Shown piece by piece: positions 42,893 through 50,386 of a stretch of 64,000 nt of DNA. Positions within the stretch are counted from its first letter, which is position 1. Each line of letters begins with the position of its first letter. The notes beneath the pieces are model-generated. The model ran no database searches and was not told the DNA's origin. It saw only the letters and a program-made list of their open reading frames with translations. The DNA lies in NCBI RefSeq assembly GCF_027945075.1, contig NZ_CP116034.1, positions 1 to 64,000 on the forward strand, written 5' to 3'. The position numbers and the translations under genes were made by a program. The DNA is from Chryseobacterium sp. CY350 (lineage in GTDB: Bacteria; Bacteroidota; Bacteroidia; Flavobacteriales; Weeksellaceae).

Positions 42893-44536
42893 ATGTTTGA
42901 TAAACAGCAGCGAAAGCTGAAAAGATCTGCCAGATTAATATCCGTTTTAAGCAAATACGGCTTCAAAGATATGATTGCCAGAATGGGCAAAAAACCGGAA
43001 GAAAATACTGTACAGTCCGACGAAATTGTTTCAAAAGGAACGGTATACGAAAGAATACGACTGGTTTTAGAAGAATTGGGACCTACTTTTGTGAAACTCG
43101 GACAGACATTCAGCAACCGAGAAGACTTGCTTCCACCGGAACTCATTCAGGAACTTCAGAAGCTTCAGGATCGGGTAGAAGTGGTCGACATGAATGTTGA
43201 GGAAATCTTGGAAAACGAATTTAATATCGTTGTTAAAGAACATTTTTCTGAAATTATTCTAAGACCTTTGGCGACAGCTTCCATTGCTCAGGTTTACAAA
43301 GCAACTTTAATAACGGGCGAAGAAGTTATTTTAAAGATCAAAAAACCGGATGTTCTCAGTGTTATTGAAGATGATTTATTGATTATAAAAGATTTGGTTA
43401 AATTAATTTCAACCTATTCTGAAATTGGTTCCAAGTTAAATTTAAAACAGGCGATCGCAACTTTTGAAAAGTCTTTATTGGAAGAAGTTTCGTTGGTAAA
43501 TGAGAGAAATAATATTAACCAGTTTGCTTTAAATTTTAAAAACAATAAAGAGACGTACGTTCCTGTTGTTTACGACGAATTTTCCAACAATAACGTCCTT
43601 TGTATGGAATTTATTGACGGAATAAAAGTCACCTACAAAGCCGAGCTTTTAAATAATAATATTGATCCTGTAACGGTTTCTGAAACAGGTTTGCGTTTAT
43701 TTGTTTCTCAGATTTTAGATTATGGTTTTTTTCATGCCGATCCGCATGCCGGAAATATCTTAGTGAAAAAAGATGGTAAAGTAGTATTCATAGATTTTGG
43801 GGCAGTAGGGAAAATTCAGCCCAACGACAAAGAAATCCTTGAAAGTCTGATTGTTGCTTTCGTTGCAAAAAATTCAGGCAAAATTGTTCGTTACCTAAAG
43901 AAAATGGCAGTCAGCTACGAAATCCCCGATGAAAGAAGATTTGAAAATGACGTCGAAGAAGTGTTGAATTTTGTTCACAGTACTTCCTTAAAGAATATTG
44001 ATCCTCATGTGATCATCAATAAAATGAAGGACGTTTTGAAAGATAATAAGTTGTATATGCCGGCTTATTTTTATCTTTTGTTTAAAGGAATTGGTCTGAT
44101 AGAAGGTGTAGGACGAACGATAAATCCTGATCTTGATGTGGTGAAAAGTCTTCATCCTTATACAAAGAAAATTCTTTCACGAAAGATAAGTCCGAAAAAG
44201 CTTCTCAAAACCGGGATGGAGAAAATGATGAATTTCACTGACAATGTAGATGAAATTCCGAAAGAGTTGCGTTCTGTACTGCAAAAACTCGATGACAATA
44301 AATTCACTATTTCAAGTGAAATCAAGAATATTGAAAAGACCAACAATCTTATCAAATCAAGTATCATCAATCTCATTTTGGCGATGGTTTTGGCCGCCAA
44401 TATTATTGCGACGGCTATCGTTTTTGTTTCAGAATCCGAACCTAGAATCGGTGAAATGTCTTTAATTGCTGTGTTGGGATTTGCATTTTCTATTATCCTT
44501 GTTATTATTCTTTTACTAAGGATTTTGAGGAAATAA
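42893..44536 (+). CDS. UbiB/ABC1 (AarF) family kinase-like protein
   Basis: A 547-residue protein kinase-like ATPase involved in quinone biology in other bacteria. Motifs in order: TFVKLGQTFSNREDLLP (the KxGQ extension, about residue 65), ATASIAQVYKATLITGEEVILKI (ATP-binding, Ala-rich loop), LCMEFIDGIKV, FFHADPHAGNILV (catalytic Asp-x-x-x-x-Asn) and VFIDFGAVGKI (metal). Two transmembrane helices close the C-terminus (about 490-545), placing it at the inner membrane. A family D repeat follows. The partner pathway (menaquinone is expected) is inference. Confidence 0.92.
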   Translation: MFDKQQRKLKRSARLISVLSKYGFKDMIARMGKKPEENTVQSDEIVSKGTVYERIRLVLEELGPTFVKLGQTFSNREDLLPPELIQELQKLQDRVEVVDMNVEEILENEFNIVVKEHFSEIILRPLATASIAQVYKATLITGEEVILKIKKPDVLSVIEDDLLIIKDLVKLISTYSEIGSKLNLKQAIATFEKSLLEEVSLVNERNNINQFALNFKNNKETYVPVVYDEFSNNNVLCMEFIDGIKVTYKAELLNNNIDPVTVSETGLRLFVSQILDYGFFHADPHAGNILVKKDGKVVFIDFGAVGKIQPNDKEILESLIVAFVAKNSGKIVRYLKKMAVSYEIPDERRFENDVEEVLNFVHSTSLKNIDPHVIINKMKDVLKDNKLYMPAYFYLLFKGIGLIEGVGRTINPDLDVVKSLHPYTKKILSRKISPKKLLKTGMEKMMNFTDNVDEIPKELRSVLQKLDDNKFTISSEIKNIEKTNNLIKSSIINLILAMVLAANIIATAIVFVSESEPRIGEMSLIAVLGFAFSIILVIILLLRILRK

Positions 44537-44582
44537 TTTAACTGAAGATTACTCTGATGAGCACAGATACTAATATATTTAG

Positions 44583-44647
44583 TTTGTCATTCAGTAGGAA
44601 TCTAAGCAATTACTTTTTCTACCCTGAGATTCTTACGGAATGACAAA
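44583..44647. repeat. Inverted repeat of GTCATTC type
   Basis: Two 21-base arms, 44583-44603 and 44627-44647 (TTTGTCATTC and GAATGACAAA ends), are complementary at 19 of 21 positions. It lies between the ubiB-like and DEAD-box genes and could double as a terminator, though no T run follows directly. Confidence 0.7.
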
Positions 44648-44747
44648 TATTATGTAAATTTTTAGACAAAAATTAGAGATATAACTCAACATAATTCATC
44701 TTAAATCTTACAAAATTGTACAGTAATACACAACCAAATTAATTGCC

Positions 44748-44759
44748 TATCTTTGCAAA
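44748..44759 (+). promoter_or_regulatory. Promoter box of the DEAD-box gene, predicted leaderless
   Basis: TATCTTTG at 44748-44755 ends four bases (CAAA) before ATG 44760. No TTG is at the ideal -33 distance. Confidence 0.55.
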
Positions 44760-46112
44760 ATGGAAAAACTCACTTTTGCAGACTTTGATCTCCCGGTTAA
44801 AGTTCTTGATGTTTTAGCAGATTTAAATTTATTTGAGCCTACTCCAATTCAGGAGAAGAGTATAGGGCCGATCCTGTCCGGAAGAGATGTGATGGGAATT
44901 GCACAGACGGGAACAGGGAAGACGTTGGCTTATCTTTTACCTGTTTTAAAGACATGGAAATACAACAAAAACGGAAATCCTACAGTTGTTGTTTTGGTGC
45001 CTACAAGAGAATTGGTTGTTCAGGTGACAGAAATCGTAGAAAAACTGACAGAAAATATCACTGCAAGAGTAATCGGTATCTATGGAGGGAAAAACATCAA
45101 TACGCAAAAGCTTTTATTCAATGACGGATGTGATATTTTGGTAGGAACTCCCGGAAGAATTATGGATTTGGCGATTGATAATGCAATCTCTTTAAAAGAA
45201 GTTCAGAAGTTGATTATTGATGAGTTTGATGAAATGTTGAATTTAGGTTTCAGGCCTCAGCTGACACACATTTTTGAAATGATGAGAGATAAAAGACAAA
45301 ATATTCTCTTCTCTGCAACAATGACAGAAGCTGTTGACGAAATGCTGGATCAGTATTTTGCAGGTCCGATAGAAATTTCATTGGCGAAATCCGGAACTCC
45401 GCTTGAGAAGATCGAGCAGACTGCTTATAAAGTTGAAAACTTCAACACAAAGATCAATTTGCTTGAGCATTTGCTGAAGAACAATGAAGATATGTCGAAG
45501 GTTTTGATTTTTGCCAATAACAAAAAGCATTCAGACTTACTTTTTACCCAAATTAATGAGCTTTTTCCCGATGAGTTTGATGTAATTCACTCAAACAAAT
45601 CTCAAAACTACAGATTGAAAGCGATGAAACGCTTTGAAAAGGAAGAAATCAGAGGTTTGATCACTACAGATGTCATGGCGAGAGGTCTTGATATTTCTAA
45701 TATTACCCACGTTATCAACTTTGAAACTCCTGAAGTTCCGGAACAGTATATTCACAGAATTGGTAGAACGGGTAGGGCAGATAAAGACGGAAAAGCGATT
45801 ACATTTGTTGCTAAAAGAGAGGAAACTTTGGTTCTTGACATCGAATTGTTGATGGATAAAGAACTGACATACATTGATTTCCCGGAAGAAGTGAAGATTA
45901 ATCCTAAAAAGATCGCGTCAGAAGAAGATCTGATTGTTATGAAAAATCCTGCTCAGGTAAAACTTTACGAAGGTGGCGGTGCTTTTCACGAGAAAAAGGA
46001 TAAAAATAAAAAAGAAAACTGGGGAGGCCCATCAAAAAGAAAAACTCCAAAAAAATTCGGAGCCAACCGAGCCCAGCAAAAATCAATCTCGAAATCTAAG
46101 AGAAAGAAATAA
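44760..46112 (+). CDS. DEAD-box ATP-dependent RNA helicase (motif II DEFD)
   Basis: RNA helicase for ribosome assembly or mRNA turnover. The 450-residue protein has the Q motif with PTPIQEKSI, Walker A AQTGTGKT at residues 48-55, PTRELVVQV, TPGRIMDLA, motif II DEFD at 154-157 (instead of the usual DEAD), SATM, then RecA domain 2 with DVMARGLDI and HRIGRTGR. The C-terminal tail of about 60 residues is basic with KKDKNKKENWGGPSKRKTPKK, a likely RNA-binding tail. A perfect convergent terminator follows. The motif II change is conservative at the chemistry level (Asp-Glu-x-Asp kept). Confidence 0.95.
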   Translation: MEKLTFADFDLPVKVLDVLADLNLFEPTPIQEKSIGPILSGRDVMGIAQTGTGKTLAYLLPVLKTWKYNKNGNPTVVVLVPTRELVVQVTEIVEKLTENITARVIGIYGGKNINTQKLLFNDGCDILVGTPGRIMDLAIDNAISLKEVQKLIIDEFDEMLNLGFRPQLTHIFEMMRDKRQNILFSATMTEAVDEMLDQYFAGPIEISLAKSGTPLEKIEQTAYKVENFNTKINLLEHLLKNNEDMSKVLIFANNKKHSDLLFTQINELFPDEFDVIHSNKSQNYRLKAMKRFEKEEIRGLITTDVMARGLDISNITHVINFETPEVPEQYIHRIGRTGRADKDGKAITFVAKREETLVLDIELLMDKELTYIDFPEEVKINPKKIASEEDLIVMKNPAQVKLYEGGGAFHEKKDKNKKENWGGPSKRKTPKKFGANRAQQKSISKSKRKK

Positions 46113-46143
46113 AAAAACGATTCCAAATTTGGAATCGTTTTTT
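46112..46143. terminator. Bidirectional terminator between convergent genes
   Basis: Perfect 32-base palindrome centred between 46127 and 46128 (AACGATTCCAAA/TTTGGAATCGTT core) with A run on the left and T run on the right, serving both the helicase (plus) and lipoprotein (minus) genes. Confidence 0.88.
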
Positions 46144-46147
46144 GTTT

Positions 46148-46579
46148 TTATCGTGTCAAATGCATTTCATAAATATCTTCAAATCCATCATCGTTGTAAT
46201 CGTCATCAGCTTCAGGATCATTCATTACCAATTCGTGCTCTGTAAGGCTTTTTATAGAAAATGTCTCACCGTCTATAAATAATTTTTGAGCATTTTTATC
46301 ATATGAATAGCCGTATTCTTCATAATAATGATTACAAGAACTGTTGTAGAATTCATAATAGTTACTTTTGAGAGTGCCGTTTTCTGTTAATTCAGTGGTG
46401 GTTTTTTGATCACAAGCATCTAAGTCGTTGTTGCTAAGAACGCTTCCATCTTTTCCTGAAATTACTTTCATTTGAGTGTGTCTCCAAGTTCCAACTATCG
46501 ATATGTCTTCCTGATCATCATTTTTGCAAGAAGTGATAGAAAAGCCGGCAATAACTGCAAGCACTAAAATTTTTTTCAT
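46148..46579 (-). CDS. Lipocalin-like lipoprotein
   Basis: About 143 residues from ATG 46579 (MKKILVLAVIAGFSITSCKND); the 46600 start would add seven residues before the signal peptide. The lipobox ends in Cys18. The mature part follows the Bacteroidota lipocalin-like pattern: SIVGTWRHTQMKVISGKDGSVLS, DACDQKTTTELTENGTL, YSYDKNAQKLFIDGE and a C-terminal acidic DPEADDDYNDDGFEDIYEMHLTR. A paralogue lies at 47458-47922 with an SGNH hydrolase gene in between. Surface or periplasmic location; ligand unknown. Confidence 0.82.
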   Translation of the reverse strand: MKKILVLAVIAGFSITSCKNDDQEDISIVGTWRHTQMKVISGKDGSVLSNNDLDACDQKTTTELTENGTLKSNYYEFYNSSCNHYYEEYGYSYDKNAQKLFIDGETFSIKSLTEHELVMNDPEADDDYNDDGFEDIYEMHLTR

Positions 46580-46670
46580 GATTGTTTTTTTTAAGTTCAC
46601 AAAGAAATGAAAAATCTTTATACAATCAAAATAATTAATAAAATTTTGTATAAATTTAATTTCAATTAAT

Positions 46671-46716
46671 TTTATAATACAAATGGCTGAGAATTCTCAG
46701 CCATTTGTATTATAAA
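46671..46716 (-). terminator. Perfect 46-base palindrome, likely terminator of the SGNH hydrolase gene
   Basis: Bases 46671-46716 form two 23-base arms that match without a mismatch around the centre GAA/TTC (core AAATGGCTGAGAATTCTCAG). It lies 18 bases after the stop codon of the minus-strand hydrolase gene. The total stem is longer than needed for termination. Confidence 0.7.
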
Positions 46717-46734
46717 TTATATAAGTTAAAATTT

Positions 46735-47391
46735 TTATTTCATATAAGGATTCATCACTTCAGTCCACAGCCTATAACCTTCAGGCGTTATGTGAAGCAT
46801 GTCTTCTACGAAAAGATCTTTTCTTACATTTCCGTTTGCGTCATTCATCGTTTTTGTAATGTCAATATAATCTGCATTTTTCTCTTTCTTCATGAATTTT
46901 GCAATTTTCTTGTTGGCTTCTTTCATTTGAGGCCATAGTTTTTCGCGGCTCGGAGAATATTTAATGGAAATAAAATCTACCTCAATATGAGGGAATTTTT
47001 CTCGAATTTTCGTGTAAAAGATCTTAAACCGATCGACTACAACATCTGATTTCAGATTAGCGTCATCAGCAAAATCATTTTCGCCACAGTAGACGATTAT
47101 CTGCTTGGGTTGATAAGGATTTAGCAAGTCGTGGGCATAGTAATTTAAATCTGTAAGCCTGGAACCTCCAAAACCTCTGTTAATGATTGTTTTGCCGGGA
47201 AAATATTCTGAGACGTTCTTCCATTTTGTGAAAGATGAGCTTCCTACTAATAAAATGGCATTTTTTGGTGGAGGAGTTTTTTGATCCAGAGCTTTAAATT
47301 CCTGGATGTCGTTCCAGAACATTGGTTTTTTTTCCTGTGAAAAAATCAGGACAAAAGTCAGCAGTAAAAATGCTGAGAAAATCTTCTTCAT
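46735..47391 (-). CDS. Exported SGNH/GDSL hydrolase
   Basis: A 218-residue secreted esterase or lipase with signal peptide MKKIFSAFLLLTFVLIFSQ. Block I reads ILLVGSSSFTKW with probable nucleophile Ser52, block II NRGFGGSRLTDL with the oxyanion Gly, block III YCGENDFADD with the Asn, and block V DMLHITPEGY with the Asp-x-x-His pair. Substrate may be acetylated glycans or lipids. It is on the minus strand between two lipocalin-like lipoprotein genes; the shared orientation suggests one region but each gene has its own terminator hairpin. Confidence 0.92.
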   Translation of the reverse strand: MKKIFSAFLLLTFVLIFSQEKKPMFWNDIQEFKALDQKTPPPKNAILLVGSSSFTKWKNVSEYFPGKTIINRGFGGSRLTDLNYYAHDLLNPYQPKQIIVYCGENDFADDANLKSDVVVDRFKIFYTKIREKFPHIEVDFISIKYSPSREKLWPQMKEANKKIAKFMKKEKNADYIDITKTMNDANGNVRKDLFVEDMLHITPEGYRLWTEVMNPYMK

Positions 47392-47423
47392 TGTTTCTAA
47401 ATTTTAATAAAGATAAATATAAT

Positions 47424-47450
47424 GAAAAACTCCCGAAATGATCGGGAGTT
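47424..47450 (-). terminator. Terminator of the second lipocalin-like gene
   Basis: On the plus strand AACTCCCG (47428-47435) and CGGGAGTT (47443-47450) pair exactly; a run of T follows on the minus strand. Confidence 0.8.
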
Positions 47451-47457
47451 AGTTGAT

Positions 47458-47922
47458 TTATCTTTTATAACTTCTATAAACGAAGTCAATTTTCTGATCT
47501 CCGTTATAATCTATACTGTTAAACATTTCCATAAGGCGCAGTTCTGTGCTGCTTAAAATGTCTACTTTGTAAGGTCTTTCATTATCATTATTGTACTTTA
47601 TGACCAAAATTTTCTTTTCAGCATCATATGTATAAGTACCTTCTGTTTTTGCGCTTGTACACGTAGCGCCAATTCCCGTAACTGCTGTATACGCTGCGTA
47701 ATAATCTATTCTAAACTCTGTAGTGCTTTTCGCGCTGCAGCCTGTAGGTGTAATAGTGTTAAGAACAGTCTTATTGTCTGCGCCGGAAATTACTTCTTCT
47801 TTTGTTTCTTTCCATTCACCTTTCAGCATATCCATTTCAAAACCTTCAACATCATCATCTTCGCATGAACTAAGCGCTAAAGCTGAAAAAGCAAATAAAA
47901 GTAGGTATTTTTTCATTTTCAC
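47458..47922 (-). CDS. Lipocalin-like lipoprotein, paralogue
   Basis: A 154-residue lipoprotein; lipobox LALSSCED gives a Cys near residue 20. The mature part LKGEWKETKEEVISGADNKTVLNTITPTGCSAKSTTEF mirrors that of the protein at 46148-46579 in order and spacing (W, VISG, internal Cys, TTEL/TTEF), so the two are paralogues, diverged. It is rich in Asp and Glu at the N-terminus and ends DYNGDQKIDFVYRSYKR. An initiator Met two codons downstream is equally possible. Function unknown; likely an outer-membrane or periplasmic beta-barrel. Confidence 0.8.
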   Translation of the reverse strand: MKMKKYLLLFAFSALALSSCEDDDVEGFEMDMLKGEWKETKEEVISGADNKTVLNTITPTGCSAKSTTEFRIDYYAAYTAVTGIGATCTSAKTEGTYTYDAEKKILVIKYNNDNERPYKVDILSSTELRLMEMFNSIDYNGDQKIDFVYRSYKR

Positions 47923-48103
47923 ATATTTAAGGTGCTAAAATATAAATAAATTTCAAATATCTATAATGAAATCTAGGTTTTTTAAACTAATGTTTATAAA
48001 AAAGATAATTTCACGTTTCATTTTACTTGCAATATTAAATAATCACTTCAAAATAGTTTGAAAAAAAAGTTCACGTGACTTTCGGTTTTTTATTGCAAGA
48101 GCT

Positions 48104-49267
48104 TTAATAACTCATTTCCAGAATTTTATAAGCATCTTGTGGAGTAAGGTTTTTATTTTCTCCCAAACCGACCCAGTTTCTTTCTATAAATGCTTTCTCG
48201 ACACGTTCCGCAGTGTTCTGAAAATCATTTGTGTAATCAGAAAGCTTTGTCTTAATTTCTAAACTGTGAAAGAAATCTTCAAGCTTTTTTATTGCCATTT
48301 CAGCCTTTTCTTCTGTGCTTCCTTCTGTAATATTCCACACTCTTTCTGCATATTGTGCCAATTTTTCTTTTTTGGTTTCAAAATTATACCGATAGTGCGA
48401 AGGCGCAATTACGGCAAGTGTTCGTGCATGATCGATTCCGAAATACGCAGTCAGTTCATGTCCCATCGCGTGTACTGCCCAATCTGTAATTACACCTTTC
48501 TGGATGAGACCATTCAGAGCCATTGTACAACACCACATGAAATTCCCTGCTGCATCGTAATCAAACTCTTCGGTCATCACTTTCGGCGCCGTTTCCTGGA
48601 GGCTAATCAAAATGCTTTCGGCAATTCGTTCCTGAAGATCAGCAGATGATGGTGCTGTCATATATTGTTCTAAAACGTGAGTGTAAGCATCGGCGATTCC
48701 GTTTGCAATCTGCTTTTTCGGAATAGATCTTACAACCTCAGGATCTAATACCGAAAATAGTGGAAACAATCCTGGTCCGCCCGACGATAATTTCTCCTTT
48801 GTTTCCCTTCTGGATATGACGTAGCCGGAATTCATCTCAGAACCGGTTGCCGGTAGAGTTAGAATGGTTCCGAAAGGCATTCCCTCACCTTCCAAAGTTC
48901 TGACAGGTTTTTTAAGGATTTCCCACGGTTCACCATCATAAGAAGCCGCAGCAGATAGAAATTTCACACCGTCAATCACGGAGCCGCCACCTACAGCGAG
49001 AAGATAAGTGATATTATTTTCTTTAATAATGTGCAAAGCTTCCAGTAAAACTTCATATTCCGGATTAGCAGGAACGCCTCCAAACTCCAAAAGATCGTGA
49101 TCTTTCAAAGCATCTTTCACCTGATCATAAACACCGTTATTTTTAATACTACCGCCACCGAAAATCATTAAAATTTTTGCGTTATGTATAATCTCTTTCG
49201 AAATTTTTGCAATTTCACCTTTACCGAAAATTATTTTTGTTGGATTTTTTAATTCAAAGTTGAGCAT
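48104..49267 (-). CDS. Iron-containing alcohol dehydrogenase (YqhD/BdhA-like)
   Basis: NAD(P)H-dependent oxidoreductase of aldehydes or ketones. The 387-residue protein begins MLNFELKNPTKIIFGKGEIAKI, the hallmark of YqhD-type group III dehydrogenases, and has the cofactor loop LLAVGGGSVIDGVKFL, LPATGSEMNSGYVIS and the metal site with Asp/His in GIADAYTHVLEQYM and HAMGHELTAYFGIDHARTLAVIAP. The Ser/Asp after GGG suggests NADP(H). A TAAATTTG promoter box stands upstream on the minus strand (49289-49296). It lies alone. The physiological substrate is unknown. Confidence 0.94.
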   Translation of the reverse strand: MLNFELKNPTKIIFGKGEIAKISKEIIHNAKILMIFGGGSIKNNGVYDQVKDALKDHDLLEFGGVPANPEYEVLLEALHIIKENNITYLLAVGGGSVIDGVKFLSAAASYDGEPWEILKKPVRTLEGEGMPFGTILTLPATGSEMNSGYVISRRETKEKLSSGGPGLFPLFSVLDPEVVRSIPKKQIANGIADAYTHVLEQYMTAPSSADLQERIAESILISLQETAPKVMTEEFDYDAAGNFMWCCTMALNGLIQKGVITDWAVHAMGHELTAYFGIDHARTLAVIAPSHYRYNFETKKEKLAQYAERVWNITEGSTEEKAEMAIKKLEDFFHSLEIKTKLSDYTNDFQNTAERVEKAFIERNWVGLGENKNLTPQDAYKILEMSY

Positions 49268-49288
49268 TGTTCTAAATTTATTTTAGAT

Positions 49289-49296
49289 CAAATTTA
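49289..49296 (-). promoter_or_regulatory. -7 promoter box of the alcohol dehydrogenase gene
   Basis: On the minus strand TAAATTTG ends 21 bases before the start codon, matching TAnnTTTG. Confidence 0.45.
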
Positions 49297-49419
49297 CGGA
49301 TTGGAATATAAAAATTCGACTAATAACTCTTCAAACTTTGGATGAAAGAGTTTGACATTAACTATCAGAAACGTGATTAATTTATAATAAAAGATAAGAA
49401 TTAATCAGAGAAACTGTTC

Positions 49420-49701
49420 TTATTTATTCTCCTGCATTTTTTTTTGCATAGATATATAAGATGTTCTGGACTTGATTTCTTTCTTTACTTTTTTTAAATT
49501 GATGAGCGTATAGATGTATATTGGTATAAAAAAAAGAGGTAAAACAGTGAAAATGTTGAGATCATTCTCCAGCGTCATATAAACTGCGATACCGAGAAGA
49601 ATAAGAAATGAAAGGAAGTGGAAAAGTACAATTTTATGGTATCTTTTTTCAGTAATTCGTAATTCTTCTAGAGTTTGATCCGAAAGTATTTTTTTTTGCA
49701 T
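49420..49701 (-). CDS. Small two-helix membrane protein
   Basis: A 93-residue protein not recognised. A charged head (MQKKILSDQTLEELRITEKRYHK) precedes two hydrophobic segments (about 27-45 and 52-72), and the tail is basic (KKVKKEIKSRTSYISMQKK). The head resembles that of the protein encoded at 49973-50230 (SxxxLEEL/SIDELYYNEHKTK) and both share the IFTxLPLF turn and the EIKSR motif, so they are paralogues. Location is likely the inner membrane. Function unknown. Confidence 0.7.
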   Translation of the reverse strand: MQKKILSDQTLEELRITEKRYHKIVLFHFLSFLILLGIAVYMTLENDLNIFTVLPLFFIPIYIYTLINLKKVKKEIKSRTSYISMQKKMQENK

Positions 49702-49972
49702 TAATGTGATTTAGAAGAAACAAATATAAAAAAAATTTCACCTTTGTCAAGTGAAATTCCCATTTTATTGAGTAAAAAGTATGCATAACATTTATAATTA
49801 TCTGTTTTTGAATAATTTAAATTGTTATTTTTCTTCTAACATAATCGTATTAATTCAATGATTGTGGAGTTTTTTCAGCATTATTTTTTTATATCTTTAA
49901 TTATATAGCAAATAAAATGCGATTTTACCTAAGTTAAATTTCAGTAAAAATATATATCGAAAAGGTTAAAAA

Positions 49973-50230
49973 TCATTCCTTCAAATGAAGCAGTCTAGAC
50001 TTTATTTCTTCTCTGATATTTTTTAATCTTACATAACATAATAAAATAGAATAGCAACAAAATAAAGGTAAAAAAGTAAATATTCCGAAGCCTTTTTCAG
50101 CTGTCACAAAAATAGAGATAGCGATAATGAAAATCATCAACACAGAATTTTTTATAAAATCATTCTTTGTTTTGTGCTCGTTATAATACAATTCGTCGAT
50201 GCTCTGCTCTCTTAATGTTTTCTCTCTCAT
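49973..50230 (-). CDS. Small two-helix membrane protein, paralogue
   Basis: An 85-residue membrane protein with the same plan as that at 49420-49701: polar head (MREKTLREQSIDELYYNEHKTKND), two hydrophobic segments with IFTFLPLFCCYSILLC, and the tail LKNIREEIKSRLLHLKE. The shared elements are the ELxxxE head, IFTxLPLF and EIKSR. A 271-base AT-rich gap separates the two. Neither has a detectable partner gene in the window; the pair may be a lineage-specific small-protein family. Confidence 0.7.
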   Translation of the reverse strand: MREKTLREQSIDELYYNEHKTKNDFIKNSVLMIFIIAISIFVTAEKGFGIFTFLPLFCCYSILLCYVRLKNIREEIKSRLLHLKE

Positions 50231-50374
50231 AGTTTAGCGATTGTACACTTAATGATATAAAAATAAGGCTAATAATTTAAAATAACGTATTTAAGGACAA
50301 AATGTTATGTTAAAGAAAATATAAATTTTACGGATTTTTAAAGTCAATTACTCGCGATTAAATTTAAAATCTAT

Positions 50375-50386
50375 TACATTTGTTAG
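50375..50386 (+). promoter_or_regulatory. Promoter box of ppc, predicted leaderless
   Basis: TACATTTG at 50375-50382 ends four bases before the ATG at 50387. No TTG lies at the ideal -33 position. Confidence 0.55.
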
